DNA of 33,271 nucleotides from Vulcanimicrobiota bacterium (lineage in GTDB: Bacteria > Vulcanimicrobiota > Xenobia > Xenobiales > JADMJV01). Shown in pieces: positions 15,325-22,686 of the stretch. The DNA lies in contig JAEXNA010000251.1 in NCBI GenBank assembly GCA_023447635.1, positions 1-33,271 of the forward strand, in the 5' to 3' direction. Numbering within the stretch: the stretch's first letter is position 1; every line of letters starts with the position of its first letter. A program made the position numbers and the translations under genes. The notes under the pieces were generated by a model that searched no databases, was not told the DNA's origin, and saw nothing but the letters and a program-made list of their open reading frames with translations.

Positions 15325-17313
15325 ATGTGCGGTATCGCTGGCGCGCTCGATCTCGAAGAGTGCCGAGAGTTTCCCCTTCCCTCTTTGCTCGCGATGGGCG
15401 CGGCCATCGCCCATCGCGGCCCTGACCATCACGGCAGTCTGGTCGAACCCGGGCTGGCGCTGCACTCCCGTCGCCTTTCCATCGTTGACCTGGCCCACGG
15501 CGAGCAGCCCGTCTTCAACGAGGACCGCTCGGTCGTGGTGGTGTTCAACGGCGAGATTTTCAACCACCTGGAACTGCGGGCCGATCTGTTGGCGCGCGGC
15601 CATCGCTTTCGCAGCGAGAGCGACACCGAGGTGCTGGTGCATCTGTGGGAGGAGAGGGGCGAGGCCATGGTCGAGGAGTTGGAGGGGCAGTTCGCCTTCG
15701 CTCTCTACGACTTCCGCCAGCGCCGCAGCTTCCTGGCCCGCGACCGCTTCGGCATCTGCCCGCTCTTCTTTCACCGCACGGCCGATGGATGGCTGCTGTT
15801 CGCCTCCGAGGTCAAAGGGCTGCTGGCCTCCGGCCGCCTGACCGCCGCGCTGGATCGGCGCGGCGTCGCCCACATCTTCACCTTTTTTGCCATGGGGACG
15901 CGACGCACCATGTTCGAGGGCGTCTCGGCCTTGCCGCCGGGCACCTGGATGAGCGTTGAAGCCGATGGCGCGATCCGCGAGCAGCAGTATTACGACGTGA
16001 ACTTCCCCGATATGGGGCAGGAGCGCCACGGCTCGGTGGAAGCGCTGTCCGAAGAGTTGGGTGCACATATCCAGCGCGCCGTCGACCTGCGGTTGCGCGC
16101 CGATGTGCCGGTGGTCAGCTACCTTTCCGGGGGCGTCGACTCGAGCCTGGTGGCGCGCCTGGCCGCCGCTTCGCTGGGCCAGCAGGGGAAGACCCTGGAG
16201 ACCTTCACCATCCGGATTCGCCATCCCAAACTCGACGAGACCGAGCGGGCTCTGACCACGGCGCGGCTGATCGGGACCCACCCGCTGACTATCGAGTGCG
16301 GAGAGGAAGAGATCGGAGCCTCTTACCCCGACCTGGTGCTGGCCTCGGAGACGCCGGTGATCGACACCTCGTCGGCGGCGCTCTATCGGCTGGCTGGAGC
16401 GGTCCGGCAGGCGGGCTACAAGGTGGCGTTGACCGGCGAAGGGGCCGACGAAGCGCTGGCCGGCTATCCCTGGCACAAAGCGTCGCTGGCCTTTTCCATG
16501 CTCGATCGCATCGGGCTGGCCAACCGCTGGCGCCGCCGCTTCCTGGGCCGGGCAGGTCGCGGTCGGCTACCCTGGGCCTACTATCAGCAGAAGTACGAGC
16601 GACTGGGCGGCTACCACGCGATGGCCGACCTCTACACCTTCTCGTCCCTGTCGGGGGTCCGTCTCTATAGCGACGACTTCCTGTCCGAAATTCTGGCCTC
16701 TGGACGCGATGCCACCGCCGACCTGGAGGTCGATACGGCCCGCATGCAGCGCTGGGACCCGCTGAACCGCTCGCTTTACCTGGGCTACAAGGTGATGCTG
16801 GCGGGGTTGCTGATGACCCACAAGGGCGACCGTCCGGCCATGGCCAACTCGGTCGAGGCGCGGTTCCCGTTCCTGGACCGTGGAGTGGTCGACTTCTGCG
16901 CAACATTGGCCCCGGACCTGAAGCTGCGGGGGTGGAGGGGGGACAAGTTCCTCCTGCGCCAGTTCGCCCAGCGCCACCTGGACCCCAGCGTCGCCCTGCG
17001 TCCCAAGAACATCTTCCGAGCCGCCTATTCGGCCAGTTTCCTGAACCCCATGCCGAGCTACGTCGAAGGTCTCTTGTGTCGGGAGAGTCTGCTGAAAACC
17101 GGGCTCTTCGACCCCGACCGGGTCGAGACGTTCCGACGCGAGCTCAGCGGGCCGCACCTGCGTCTGGGGCCGCATATGCTCAAGGAGGTGGGGCTGGTGG
17201 GAGTGGTTTCGACCCAGCTGTGGCACCATCTGTTCCTGGGTGGAGGGCTGTGCGACCTGCCCACCTGGAGCGCCCCGAAGGGTCACGACGAACGGACCGA
17301 AATTTCAACATAG
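15325..17313 (+). CDS. asnB: Asparagine synthetase, glutamine-hydrolysing
   Basis: A 662-residue enzyme that makes asparagine from aspartate, ATP and glutamine. The N-terminal class II amidotransferase domain starts MCGIAG, with Cys2 as nucleophile after removal of Met, followed by AIAHRGPDHHG, FNGEIFNHLELR and SESDTEVLVH. The C-terminal synthetase domain has the pyrophosphate loop YLSGGVDSSLVAR (S268-S274) and LTGEGADEALAGYPWHK. The length is near the usual for the long AsnB type (about 600-650). The start follows the previous stop by only 5 nt with no SD, so coupling is likely. Such long AsnB forms sometimes serve peptide or surface-glycan modification; that cannot be decided here. Confidence 0.95.
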   Translation: MCGIAGALDLEECREFPLPSLLAMGAAIAHRGPDHHGSLVEPGLALHSRRLSIVDLAHGEQPVFNEDRSVVVVFNGEIFNHLELRADLLARGHRFRSESDTEVLVHLWEERGEAMVEELEGQFAFALYDFRQRRSFLARDRFGICPLFFHRTADGWLLFASEVKGLLASGRLTAALDRRGVAHIFTFFAMGTRRTMFEGVSALPPGTWMSVEADGAIREQQYYDVNFPDMGQERHGSVEALSEELGAHIQRAVDLRLRADVPVVSYLSGGVDSSLVARLAAASLGQQGKTLETFTIRIRHPKLDETERALTTARLIGTHPLTIECGEEEIGASYPDLVLASETPVIDTSSAALYRLAGAVRQAGYKVALTGEGADEALAGYPWHKASLAFSMLDRIGLANRWRRRFLGRAGRGRLPWAYYQQKYERLGGYHAMADLYTFSSLSGVRLYSDDFLSEILASGRDATADLEVDTARMQRWDPLNRSLYLGYKVMLAGLLMTHKGDRPAMANSVEARFPFLDRGVVDFCATLAPDLKLRGWRGDKFLLRQFAQRHLDPSVALRPKNIFRAAYSASFLNPMPSYVEGLLCRESLLKTGLFDPDRVETFRRELSGPHLRLGPHMLKEVGLVGVVSTQLWHHLFLGGGLCDLPTWSAPKGHDERTEIST

Positions 17314-17356
17314 TCAACAGGAAAAGTCCAAAGGTTTCCCAGAGGATATGACTGGC

Positions 17357-17375
17357 GGGCCCCAAAGTTGGGCCC
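17357..17375 (+). other. GGGCCC hairpin before terC
   Basis: GGGCCC-CAAAGTT-GGGCCC forms a 6-bp stem that ends 2 nt before the ATG at 17378. It has only two T after it, so it is a poor terminator for asnB. It would cover the ribosome site of ATG 17378 or lie inside the gene if translation starts at ATG 17348. Confidence 0.45.
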
Positions 17376-17377
17376 TT

Positions 17378-18154
17378 ATGGAATGGCTCACCAACCCTCA
17401 GATCTGGATGGCCCTGGTCACCTTGACCGTGCTCGAGATCGTGCTGGGGATCGATAACATCATCTTCATCTCTATCGTCTCTAGCCGACTGCCCAAGCAC
17501 GAGCAGCCGAAGGCCCGCAAAGTCGGGCTGCTGCTGGCGATGGGCACCCGCGTGCTGTTGCTGCTGGGCCTGTCCTGGCTGGTCCACCTGACCGACCCGC
17601 TGTTCACCATCGCCGGACACGACTTCTCGGGCCGCGATCTGATCCTGCTGTTTGGTGGCCTGTTCCTGATCTACAAGTCGACCCACGAGATCCATGAGAA
17701 GATGGAGGGCGACGAGGCCGAATCCGTGGCGGGCGAGACCAAAGCGGTGACCTTCGGCAAGGTGATCATGTCGATCGCTATCCTGGACATCGTCTTCTCG
17801 CTGGATTCCGTCATCACCGCGGTCGGCATGGTCGACCAGGTGCCAGTGATGATCGCGGCGATCGTGATCGCGGTCAGCGTGATGATGCTGGCGGCGGAAA
17901 GCATCAGCGCATTTGTCGAAGCCCATCCTTCGGTCAAGATGCTGGCGCTGTCGTTCCTCTTGCTGATCGGTCTGTCGCTGGTCGGCGAAGGGCTCGGACA
18001 TCATATTCCCAAGCCGTACATCTACTTCTCCATGGCGTTCTCGGCGCTGGTCGAGGCGCTGAACATCCGCTCGAACAAGTCGAAGAAGAAGCCCGTCGAA
18101 CTGCGCGAGCCGAAAATGGGCCAGGCTTACGAGTGGACGGACACGGCGGGGTAG
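17378..18154 (+). CDS. TerC family integral membrane protein (YgdQ-type)
   Basis: A 258-residue protein with about seven membrane helices. MEWLTNPQIWMALVTLTVLE is the standard N-terminus of the YgdQ/TerC branch, followed by the conserved GIDNIIFISI, DLILLFGGLFLI, DIVFSLDSVITAVG and HPSVKMLALSFLLLIG. The acidic residues in GIDN and SLDS are typical of the family, linked in other bacteria to metal (Mn2+ or tellurite) handling and export of metal-loaded proteins. ATG 17378 is chosen by family alignment; ATG 17348, behind AGAGGAT, would add ten residues (MTGGPQSWAL). A GGGCCC hairpin lies between the two. Downstream is the 42-bp repeat array. Confidence 0.9.
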   Translation: MEWLTNPQIWMALVTLTVLEIVLGIDNIIFISIVSSRLPKHEQPKARKVGLLLAMGTRVLLLLGLSWLVHLTDPLFTIAGHDFSGRDLILLFGGLFLIYKSTHEIHEKMEGDEAESVAGETKAVTFGKVIMSIAILDIVFSLDSVITAVGMVDQVPVMIAAIVIAVSVMMLAAESISAFVEAHPSVKMLALSFLLLIGLSLVGEGLGHHIPKPYIYFSMAFSALVEALNIRSNKSKKKPVELREPKMGQAYEWTDTAG

Positions 18155-18181
18155 CAGGCGCGACGGGGCTACGGAGCTTTC

Positions 18182-18601
18182 GGCTCGTGGACCGGTGAGC
18201 TTGAGCTCACTCTCCCGTGAGCCGGCTCGTCGCCGAGTGAGCTTGAGCTCACTCTCCCGTGAGCCGGCTCGTCGCCGAGTGAGCTTGAGCTCGCTCTCTC
18301 GTGAGCCGGCTCGTCGCCGAGTGAGCTTGAGCTCGCTCTCTCGTGAGCCGGCTCGTGGACCAGTGAGCTTGAGCTCGCTCTCCCGTGAGCCGGCTCGTTG
18401 ACCGGTGAGCTTGAGCTCGCTCTCCCGTGAGCCGGCTCGTTGCCGGGTGAGCTTGAGCTCGCTCTCTCGTGAGCCGGCTCGTGGACCGGTGAGCTTGAGC
18501 TCACTCTCCTGTGAGCCGGCTCGTGGCCGAGTGAGCTTGAGCTCGCTCTCCCGTGAGCCGGCTCGTGGACCGGTGAGCTTGAGCTCGCTCTCTCGTGAGC
18601 C
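18182..18601. repeat. Ten exact-length 42-bp tandem repeats
   Basis: Ten units of exactly 42 bp starting GGCTCGT and ending GTGAGCC (18182, 18224, 18266, 18308, 18350, 18392, 18434, 18476, 18518, 18560). Each holds the near-palindrome GTGAGCTTGAGCTCAC (or TCGC), and each junction makes GAGCCGGCTC, a perfect palindrome. The variable part follows GGCTCGT: forms GGACCGG, CGCCGAG, GGACCAG, TGACCGG, TGCCGGG and GGCCGAG occur. Long spurious frames arise because 42 is a multiple of 3. It sits between terC and phaC. Confidence 0.95.
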
Positions 18602-18609
18602 GCGTCGCG

Positions 18610-18641
18610 GCCCTCCTCCAACCTCCCCCTCCCCCTCCCCC
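18610..18641 (-). other. C-rich tract, G-quadruplex-prone on the minus strand
   Basis: The plus strand has CCTCC and three CCCCCT-type runs. The minus strand therefore has three G5 runs with 1-nt loops plus shorter G runs, enough for a quadruplex in the template strand ahead of phaC. This is structural potential only. Confidence 0.35.
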
Positions 18642-18656
18642 TGCAACTCTGTTGCA
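18642..18656. promoter_or_regulatory. Palindrome upstream of phaC
   Basis: TGCAAC-TCT-GTTGCA is a perfect 6-bp dyad 25 nt before the phaC start. Repressors of PHA genes (PhaR) in other bacteria bind TGC-rich dyads, so this may be an operator. That assignment is inference. Confidence 0.4.
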
Positions 18657-18680
18657 ACCCGACGAACTTAAGCTTGGTCT

Positions 18681-19721
18681 ATGATCGAGAACCTTCCCAC
18701 TCCGGCTCGCTGGGCCCGCTGGAACAAAATCGTTAGCGGCCAGGAATCCGTACAAATCGGCCAATCCCCCCGCGAGGTCGTGTACCAGCGCGACCTGCTG
18801 ACCCTGTACCGCTACGAGCGGGAAACGCCCGCCACGCAAAAGCATCCGATCCTGATCATCTACTCGCTGATCAACCGTCCTGCGGTGCTGGATCTGCTGC
18901 CTGGACGTTCCGTGGTCGAGCGGATGCTGGAGGCTGGGTTCGAAGTCTATCTGCTCGATTGGGGCAAGCCTTCCGGCCTGGACTACTACGCCGGCCTGGA
19001 CACCTACATCAACCTCTACATGAGGTCGGTGGTCAAAGAAACTCTCAAGCACTCCGGCCAGAGCGAACTTCACCTGTTCGGATACTGTATGGGCGGCGCC
19101 CTTTCAGCCATCTACACAGCGCTTCGCCCCAGAGGGATCCGTTCGCTGACCCTGCTCGGCACGCCGCTGGTGTACCGCTCGGACAACCAGCTTTACAAGT
19201 GGAGCACCGACCCCAAGGTCTGTAAGCCCGAACAGCTGGTCGACGCCTGGCGCGTCGCTCCCGCCTGGAGCTTCGAGGGGTTCTCGCTGCTGACCATCGA
19301 CAAGAAGCCCGAGATGCTCAAGCATCTGTACAACAAGCTCGACGACGAAGAGTTCATCGAGTCGTACAAGGCGATGGAACGCTGGGTCGGTGAGCAGATC
19401 CCGATGGCCGCCAGCGTGTTCGCCGAGTTCGTGCGCGGCTGCTTCCTGAACAACGACCTGGCCCAAGGCAAGATGGCCGTAGCGGGCAAAACCGTCGACC
19501 TGACCTCGATCCAGGTCCCCGTCCTCACCATCCTGGGCGAGGCCGACCATCTGGTGCCGCCGGAAACCACCGGAGTGACGGAGAACTTCTTCCCCAACGG
19601 CGAAGTGATCCGCTTCCCCGGCGGCCACGTCGGCCTGTCCGTCTCGTCCAAGTCGCACGCCAAGCTTTGGCCCCAGGTGTGCAACTGGATGTGCAACCAG
19701 GACGCAACCGCCAAAAACTAA
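18681..19721 (+). CDS. phaC: Poly(3-hydroxyalkanoate) synthase, class III/IV catalytic subunit
   Basis: A 346-residue synthase that polymerises 3-hydroxyacyl-CoA on the surface of PHA granules. The lipase-like box is HLFGYCMGGAL with Cys136 in place of the lipase serine, as required in PhaC. The other triad members are D289 (LGEADHLVPP) and H316 (FPGGHVGLSV). The length matches the small class III/IV PhaC (about 350-360 residues), which need a second subunit (PhaE or PhaR); a suitable gene follows. ATG 18681 has no clear SD. A TGCAAC/GTTGCA dyad lies 25 nt upstream. No phaA or phaB is in the window. Confidence 0.95.
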   Translation: MIENLPTPARWARWNKIVSGQESVQIGQSPREVVYQRDLLTLYRYERETPATQKHPILIIYSLINRPAVLDLLPGRSVVERMLEAGFEVYLLDWGKPSGLDYYAGLDTYINLYMRSVVKETLKHSGQSELHLFGYCMGGALSAIYTALRPRGIRSLTLLGTPLVYRSDNQLYKWSTDPKVCKPEQLVDAWRVAPAWSFEGFSLLTIDKKPEMLKHLYNKLDDEEFIESYKAMERWVGEQIPMAASVFAEFVRGCFLNNDLAQGKMAVAGKTVDLTSIQVPVLTILGEADHLVPPETTGVTENFFPNGEVIRFPGGHVGLSVSSKSHAKLWPQVCNWMCNQDATAKN

Positions 19722-19752
19722 GATTACGCCAACAAACAAGGAGATTAAGGAC

Positions 19753-20289
19753 ATGAGCTTCCCCAATAACGCCGCCGCCGAAATCGGACAAGCCGCCGCC
19801 CAGTGGCAGAAGATGTGGACCGATTCCTGGAGCCAGGTCACCAAAAGCACCGTCTCCTCCGAAGGCTTCACCGCCGCCTCCGGCGCCTACATGGACTGGA
19901 TGCTGGCCAGCCAGAAGATGGTTGCCGAGACCTCTGGTCAGGTAATGGAAACCCTGGACATCCCGCGCCGCTCCGACCTGGCTCGTCTGGCCGCTCAGAT
20001 CCAGTCGGTCGAGACCCGCCTGCTCGACCAGGAAGAGATCAACAGCGACATTCGTCAGCTGCTGCTCAACCTCAACGCCAAACTCGACAAGCTAGCGGCA
20101 GCCGAAGCTGCCCCTCCTGAAGCGGCCGCGCCGCAAGCTCCCGAGGCGCCCGCCTCGCCGGTCGAAGAGACCATCAAGGTGGTCGGTGCTGAAGAGATCA
20201 AAGAAGTGGTCAGCCAGGCCGTGGCCGACGTCGAAGTGATCAAAGCCGACAAGCCGGCTCGCAAGAACGCCAAGAAGGGCAAGAAGTAA
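19753..20289 (+). CDS. Putative PHA synthase subunit, PhaE/PhaR-like
   Basis: A 178-residue protein following phaC by 31 nt, with AAGGAG 7-8 nt before ATG 19753. The N-terminal part contains AAAQWQKMWTDSWSQ and YMDWMLASQKM helices. The central LDIPRRSDLARLAAQIQSVETRL is like the C-terminal 'IP(T/R)R-S-(D/E)' coiled-coil region of PhaE and related phasin-like subunits. A Pro/Ala-rich linker (about 117-137) and a lysine-rich tail (RKNAKKGKK) follow. Class III PhaE is usually above 300 residues, so this is short and closer in size to class IV PhaR. The proposed role is activation of PhaC at the granule; that rests on position and weak motif similarity. Confidence 0.75.
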   Translation: MSFPNNAAAEIGQAAAQWQKMWTDSWSQVTKSTVSSEGFTAASGAYMDWMLASQKMVAETSGQVMETLDIPRRSDLARLAAQIQSVETRLLDQEEINSDIRQLLLNLNAKLDKLAAAEAAPPEAAAPQAPEAPASPVEETIKVVGAEEIKEVVSQAVADVEVIKADKPARKNAKKGKK

Positions 20290-20292
20290 GCC

Positions 20293-20628
20293 ATGAAGAT
20301 CGAATTCCCCAACCCCGTCAACGGCATGCTCGACACCTGGGTGCAGAGCGTCGGAACCCTTTGCTGGGCTCAAGACCAGTCCGAAAAACTGGTGCGCAAC
20401 CTGATGGACCAGGGCCAGGTCGCCCGCGAAGATGGCCGCCAGTTGGCCAGCCAGATGGCCGAACAGGCCAAAGCCAATCAGGCCGAACTGCAGAAGTTCA
20501 TTCACAACAGCGTGGCGCTCTCGCTCGAGAGCATGCAGAAGGCTCATCAGGCGCAGATCGACGCCATGCAGGCTCGTATCGACGAGATGAGCGCCCTGAT
20601 CGAAAAAATGGGTAACGCGGCGAAATAG
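20293..20628 (+). CDS. Phasin-like small helical protein
   Basis: A 111-residue protein that starts 3 nt after the preceding stop. It is entirely helical, rich in Gln, Ala, Met and Glu, with amphipathic repeats such as ASQMAEQAKANQAELQKF and AHQAQIDAMQARIDEMSALI. Phasins are small amphipathic granule-coat proteins, and the position as third gene after phaC and a PhaE-like gene supports that role. A short helical protein can resemble many families, so the call depends on context. Confidence 0.7.
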   Translation: MKIEFPNPVNGMLDTWVQSVGTLCWAQDQSEKLVRNLMDQGQVAREDGRQLASQMAEQAKANQAELQKFIHNSVALSLESMQKAHQAQIDAMQARIDEMSALIEKMGNAAK

Positions 20629-20648
20629 CCGCACTTTGGGTAATCTTT

Positions 20649-20709
20649 CGGCGGCTGGATGAACCGCCGGGAGTCGGGTCGACGATGCTGACGCCAAGCA
20701 GCGTCCCGA
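20649..20709 (+). other. Two hairpins in the pha operon 3' region
   Basis: CGGCGG (20649-20654) pairs with CCGCCG (20664-20669). Next, TCGGG..ACG.TGCT (20674-20689) pairs with AGCA.CGT.CCCGA (20697-20709). Together with the terminator stem at 20730-20782 this makes a three-hairpin 3' region that could be a stable decay remnant or a small RNA. Confidence 0.45.
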
Positions 20710-20729
20710 TCCGGGTTGATGTAGGTCAC

Positions 20730-20782
20730 GAAGGTCCCGAGCTTCTCGTCGTCAGACGGTTGTCTCGGAGGCCTTCTTTTTT
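20730..20782 (+). terminator. Terminator of the pha operon
   Basis: GAAGG-tc-CCGAG (20730-20741) pairs with CTCGG-agg-CCTTC (20764-20776), closed by a run of six T. It lies about 100 nt after the last pha gene. Confidence 0.7.
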
Positions 20783-20856
20783 ACATTTTTGGTTATGTCG
20801 TGACAAGGCAGAAACGGCGTAAGAACGGCTGTTCGAACCGTATCGGCACCCGTACT

Positions 20857-20911
20857 GTTAACAATTCGGTAACCGATTTGTCCTAATTTCGTAAGACGAG
20901 TCCTGTATGAT
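20857..20911 (+). promoter_or_regulatory. Pho-box-like direct repeats and -10 of the lipase-like gene
   Basis: TTAACA (20858) and GTAACC (20869) are 11 bp apart, and GTCCTA (20880) and GTAAGA (20891) continue the 11-bp phase more weakly. A -10-like TATGAT (20906-20911) ends 6 nt before the ATG at 20918, so the mRNA may be leaderless. The first two boxes match those before both metalloproteases. OmpR/PhoB-family regulators bind such 11-bp direct repeats. The stretch 20783-20856 shows nothing else. Confidence 0.5.
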
Positions 20912-20917
20912 TCCTCT

Positions 20918-22291
20918 ATGCTTGTAGGGTCATCAACACATCTCGTCGCTGCCAAAGCCGCGGCCAAAACGAAAGGCAAGAAGCCCACCTCTGCTCCGGT
21001 GTATGAGGTGGTCAAAAGCCTGCCGTCCGAGACCTGGCACAGCACTGACCTGATTCGCGACCGCGACGAGATCTTCAAGCAGCAGAACTTCCACGCCCGC
21101 ACCAAGCATCGCGACCAGGAGATCGTCGCCGCCTTCGGCACCGACGCTCCTCACTCGGGCGACGCCCTGCTGCACTACGCCGGCCCCGTGCCCGAAGGCG
21201 TCGAGAAGAAAGAGACCCCCGTGCTGCTGGTGCACGGCGCTTCGAAGAACGGCAATTTCTGGTGGGACCCGTCGGAAGACGGCGCTAACAAAGGCCTGCC
21301 CCAGAAACTGCGCGACGAAGGGCACGAAGTCTATGCCGTGACCTTCGCCCACAACCAGGACGACAATTTCCTCTGGGCCGAGCAGATCGCGAACTCTATT
21401 GCCGAGATCAAAAAGAAGACCGGCGCCGAAGAAGTCGACATCGTAGCCCACTCGAAGGGCGGCGTGCCCACCCGCATCTACGTTTCCGACGTGCGTCGCG
21501 AAGGCGTCGAAGCCACCCCTTACCAGGACGACGTGCGTCGCGTGGTGCTGGTCGGCACCCCGAACGGCGGGATCGACACCTCGTTCCGCCACTCCGGCGC
21601 CAACTTTACCCTGCTCTCGGGCGGGGACAACCCTGCTTTCAACGCTCCCGTCTCCTGGGAAAGCGCCCTGATGTGGGGCGTGCAGCGCGATGTCAGCGAC
21701 ATGGGCTTCGGAAAAGAAGGCTCGGACTTCTTCCCCGGCCAGCGCCAACTGCTGGCGGACCTGTCCGACAAACACCCGCTTAGCCCCACCGGTCCCGACT
21801 GGTACACCACCTATCACGGCGGACGCGGGTTCGTCAGCCGCTCGGAGGGGATCCAGCACTACATCGACCAGGGCGAGAACGTCATCGAGCGCCTGCAGCA
21901 GAACCCCATCCCCAAAGAGATTGAAGTGGCCGTGGTCGCCGGCGACCGGGCCAACATCCCCGGCATCGTCAACGAGTTCACCGGCCCGTCCGACGGCCTG
22001 CTCTTCGTGGCTTCGGCCCTGGACCTGCCCGAAGAGACCAACGTAATCGCCCGCGACGTGCTGCCGCTACACCACAAGGCGCTGGTGTCCGACGCCCGCG
22101 GCCAGCAGTGGATCGCCGACGCTCTGGACAAAGAGCCCGCTGCTCCGCAGAGCATGGAAAACGCGATGGGCATCGCCGCCAAGGATTGGAAAGCTCAGAA
22201 AAACAGCAAAGCCGTCACCATGTCGGCGACGGCTCTGGCTCAGGGCGGGACGGCCGACGAGGCCACCCTCCCTATGCTGATGTCGGTCTAA
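20918..22291 (+). CDS. Lipase-like alpha/beta hydrolase
   Basis: A 457-residue hydrolase. VLLVHGASKNGNFWW (about 100-115) is the oxyanion-hole strand and VDIVAHSKGGVPTRIY is the nucleophile elbow with Ser179. RRVVLVGTPNGGIDT following it is typical of triacylglycerol lipase and PGAP1-like esterases. PSDGLLFVASAL probably carries the acid residue and LPLHHKAL the histidine. There is no ordinary signal peptide; the N-terminus is Ala/Lys-rich (MLVGSSTHLVAAKAAAKTKG). ATG 20918 has no SD and a -10 just upstream, consistent with a leaderless transcript. It follows the pha operon, so action on polyesters or lipids is conceivable, but it has a separate promoter shared with the metalloproteases. It ends 6 nt from the convergent PilZ gene. 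Confidence 0.82.
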   Translation: MLVGSSTHLVAAKAAAKTKGKKPTSAPVYEVVKSLPSETWHSTDLIRDRDEIFKQQNFHARTKHRDQEIVAAFGTDAPHSGDALLHYAGPVPEGVEKKETPVLLVHGASKNGNFWWDPSEDGANKGLPQKLRDEGHEVYAVTFAHNQDDNFLWAEQIANSIAEIKKKTGAEEVDIVAHSKGGVPTRIYVSDVRREGVEATPYQDDVRRVVLVGTPNGGIDTSFRHSGANFTLLSGGDNPAFNAPVSWESALMWGVQRDVSDMGFGKEGSDFFPGQRQLLADLSDKHPLSPTGPDWYTTYHGGRGFVSRSEGIQHYIDQGENVIERLQQNPIPKEIEVAVVAGDRANIPGIVNEFTGPSDGLLFVASALDLPEETNVIARDVLPLHHKALVSDARGQQWIADALDKEPAAPQSMENAMGIAAKDWKAQKNSKAVTMSATALAQGGTADEATLPMLMSV

Positions 22292-22297
22292 CCCTTC

Positions 22298-22675
22298 TTA
22301 GAGCATCTCCTCGGGAACCTGAGCGGGCTCTTTGAGCACCGGCAGTCCGGCCACCAGCGCCTCGCGCCCCGCCTGGTCTAACCCCAGCAGTTCGATGCCC
22401 GCCACGTGGCGAGAGCAGAACTCGAAGTCCCAGGACTCGGCCCATACCGCCTTGACCTTGCCGCGGAACAGGTCGTTGCCGTCCCGGATCAGGCTACAGT
22501 CGAGTTCGACCCCGGTCTGAAGCTCTTTGTCGGTGATGACGCGCATGCCGCCGCCTTCACTGCTGATTCCCACGATATGAACCACTCCCACGCCTTCGAG
22601 GTCGCAATCCAACCCTTCGTCGGCGGCAATCCTGAGGTAGCGCCGGCGTTCTTTGTCGTCACCATGATTAGACAT
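22298..22675 (-). CDS. PilZ domain protein
   Basis: A 125-residue single-domain protein. The N-terminal motif ERRRYLRIAA matches the RxxxR of PilZ c-di-GMP receptors. The second motif, normally (D/N)xSxxG, reads GISSEGG, so the first acidic or Asn residue is replaced by Gly; binding may be weak. The C-terminal strand SRHVAGIELLGLD fits the fold. ATG 22675 is chosen as the domain start, 11 nt after the rsmI stop, in the SD-less context GCGCTATGTC. It is last in ndk-rsmI-PilZ. A link to the pilus genes is possible but they are 17 kb away. Confidence 0.82.
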   Translation of the reverse strand: MSNHGDDKERRRYLRIAADEGLDCDLEGVGVVHIVGISSEGGGMRVITDKELQTGVELDCSLIRDGNDLFRGKVKAVWAESWDFEFCSRHVAGIELLGLDQAGREALVAGLPVLKEPAQVPEEML

Positions 22676-22686
22676 AGCGCGGAGGT

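Noticed and set aside
18182..18601. CRISPR array
   Set aside because: Units are contiguous, with only a few degenerate variable bases and no unique spacers of about 30 bp; no cas genes nearby.
18169..18671. Repeat-encoded Ser/Arg-rich proteins across the 42-bp array
   Set aside because: Open in several frames on both strands for the same reason; no SD and no non-repeat domain.
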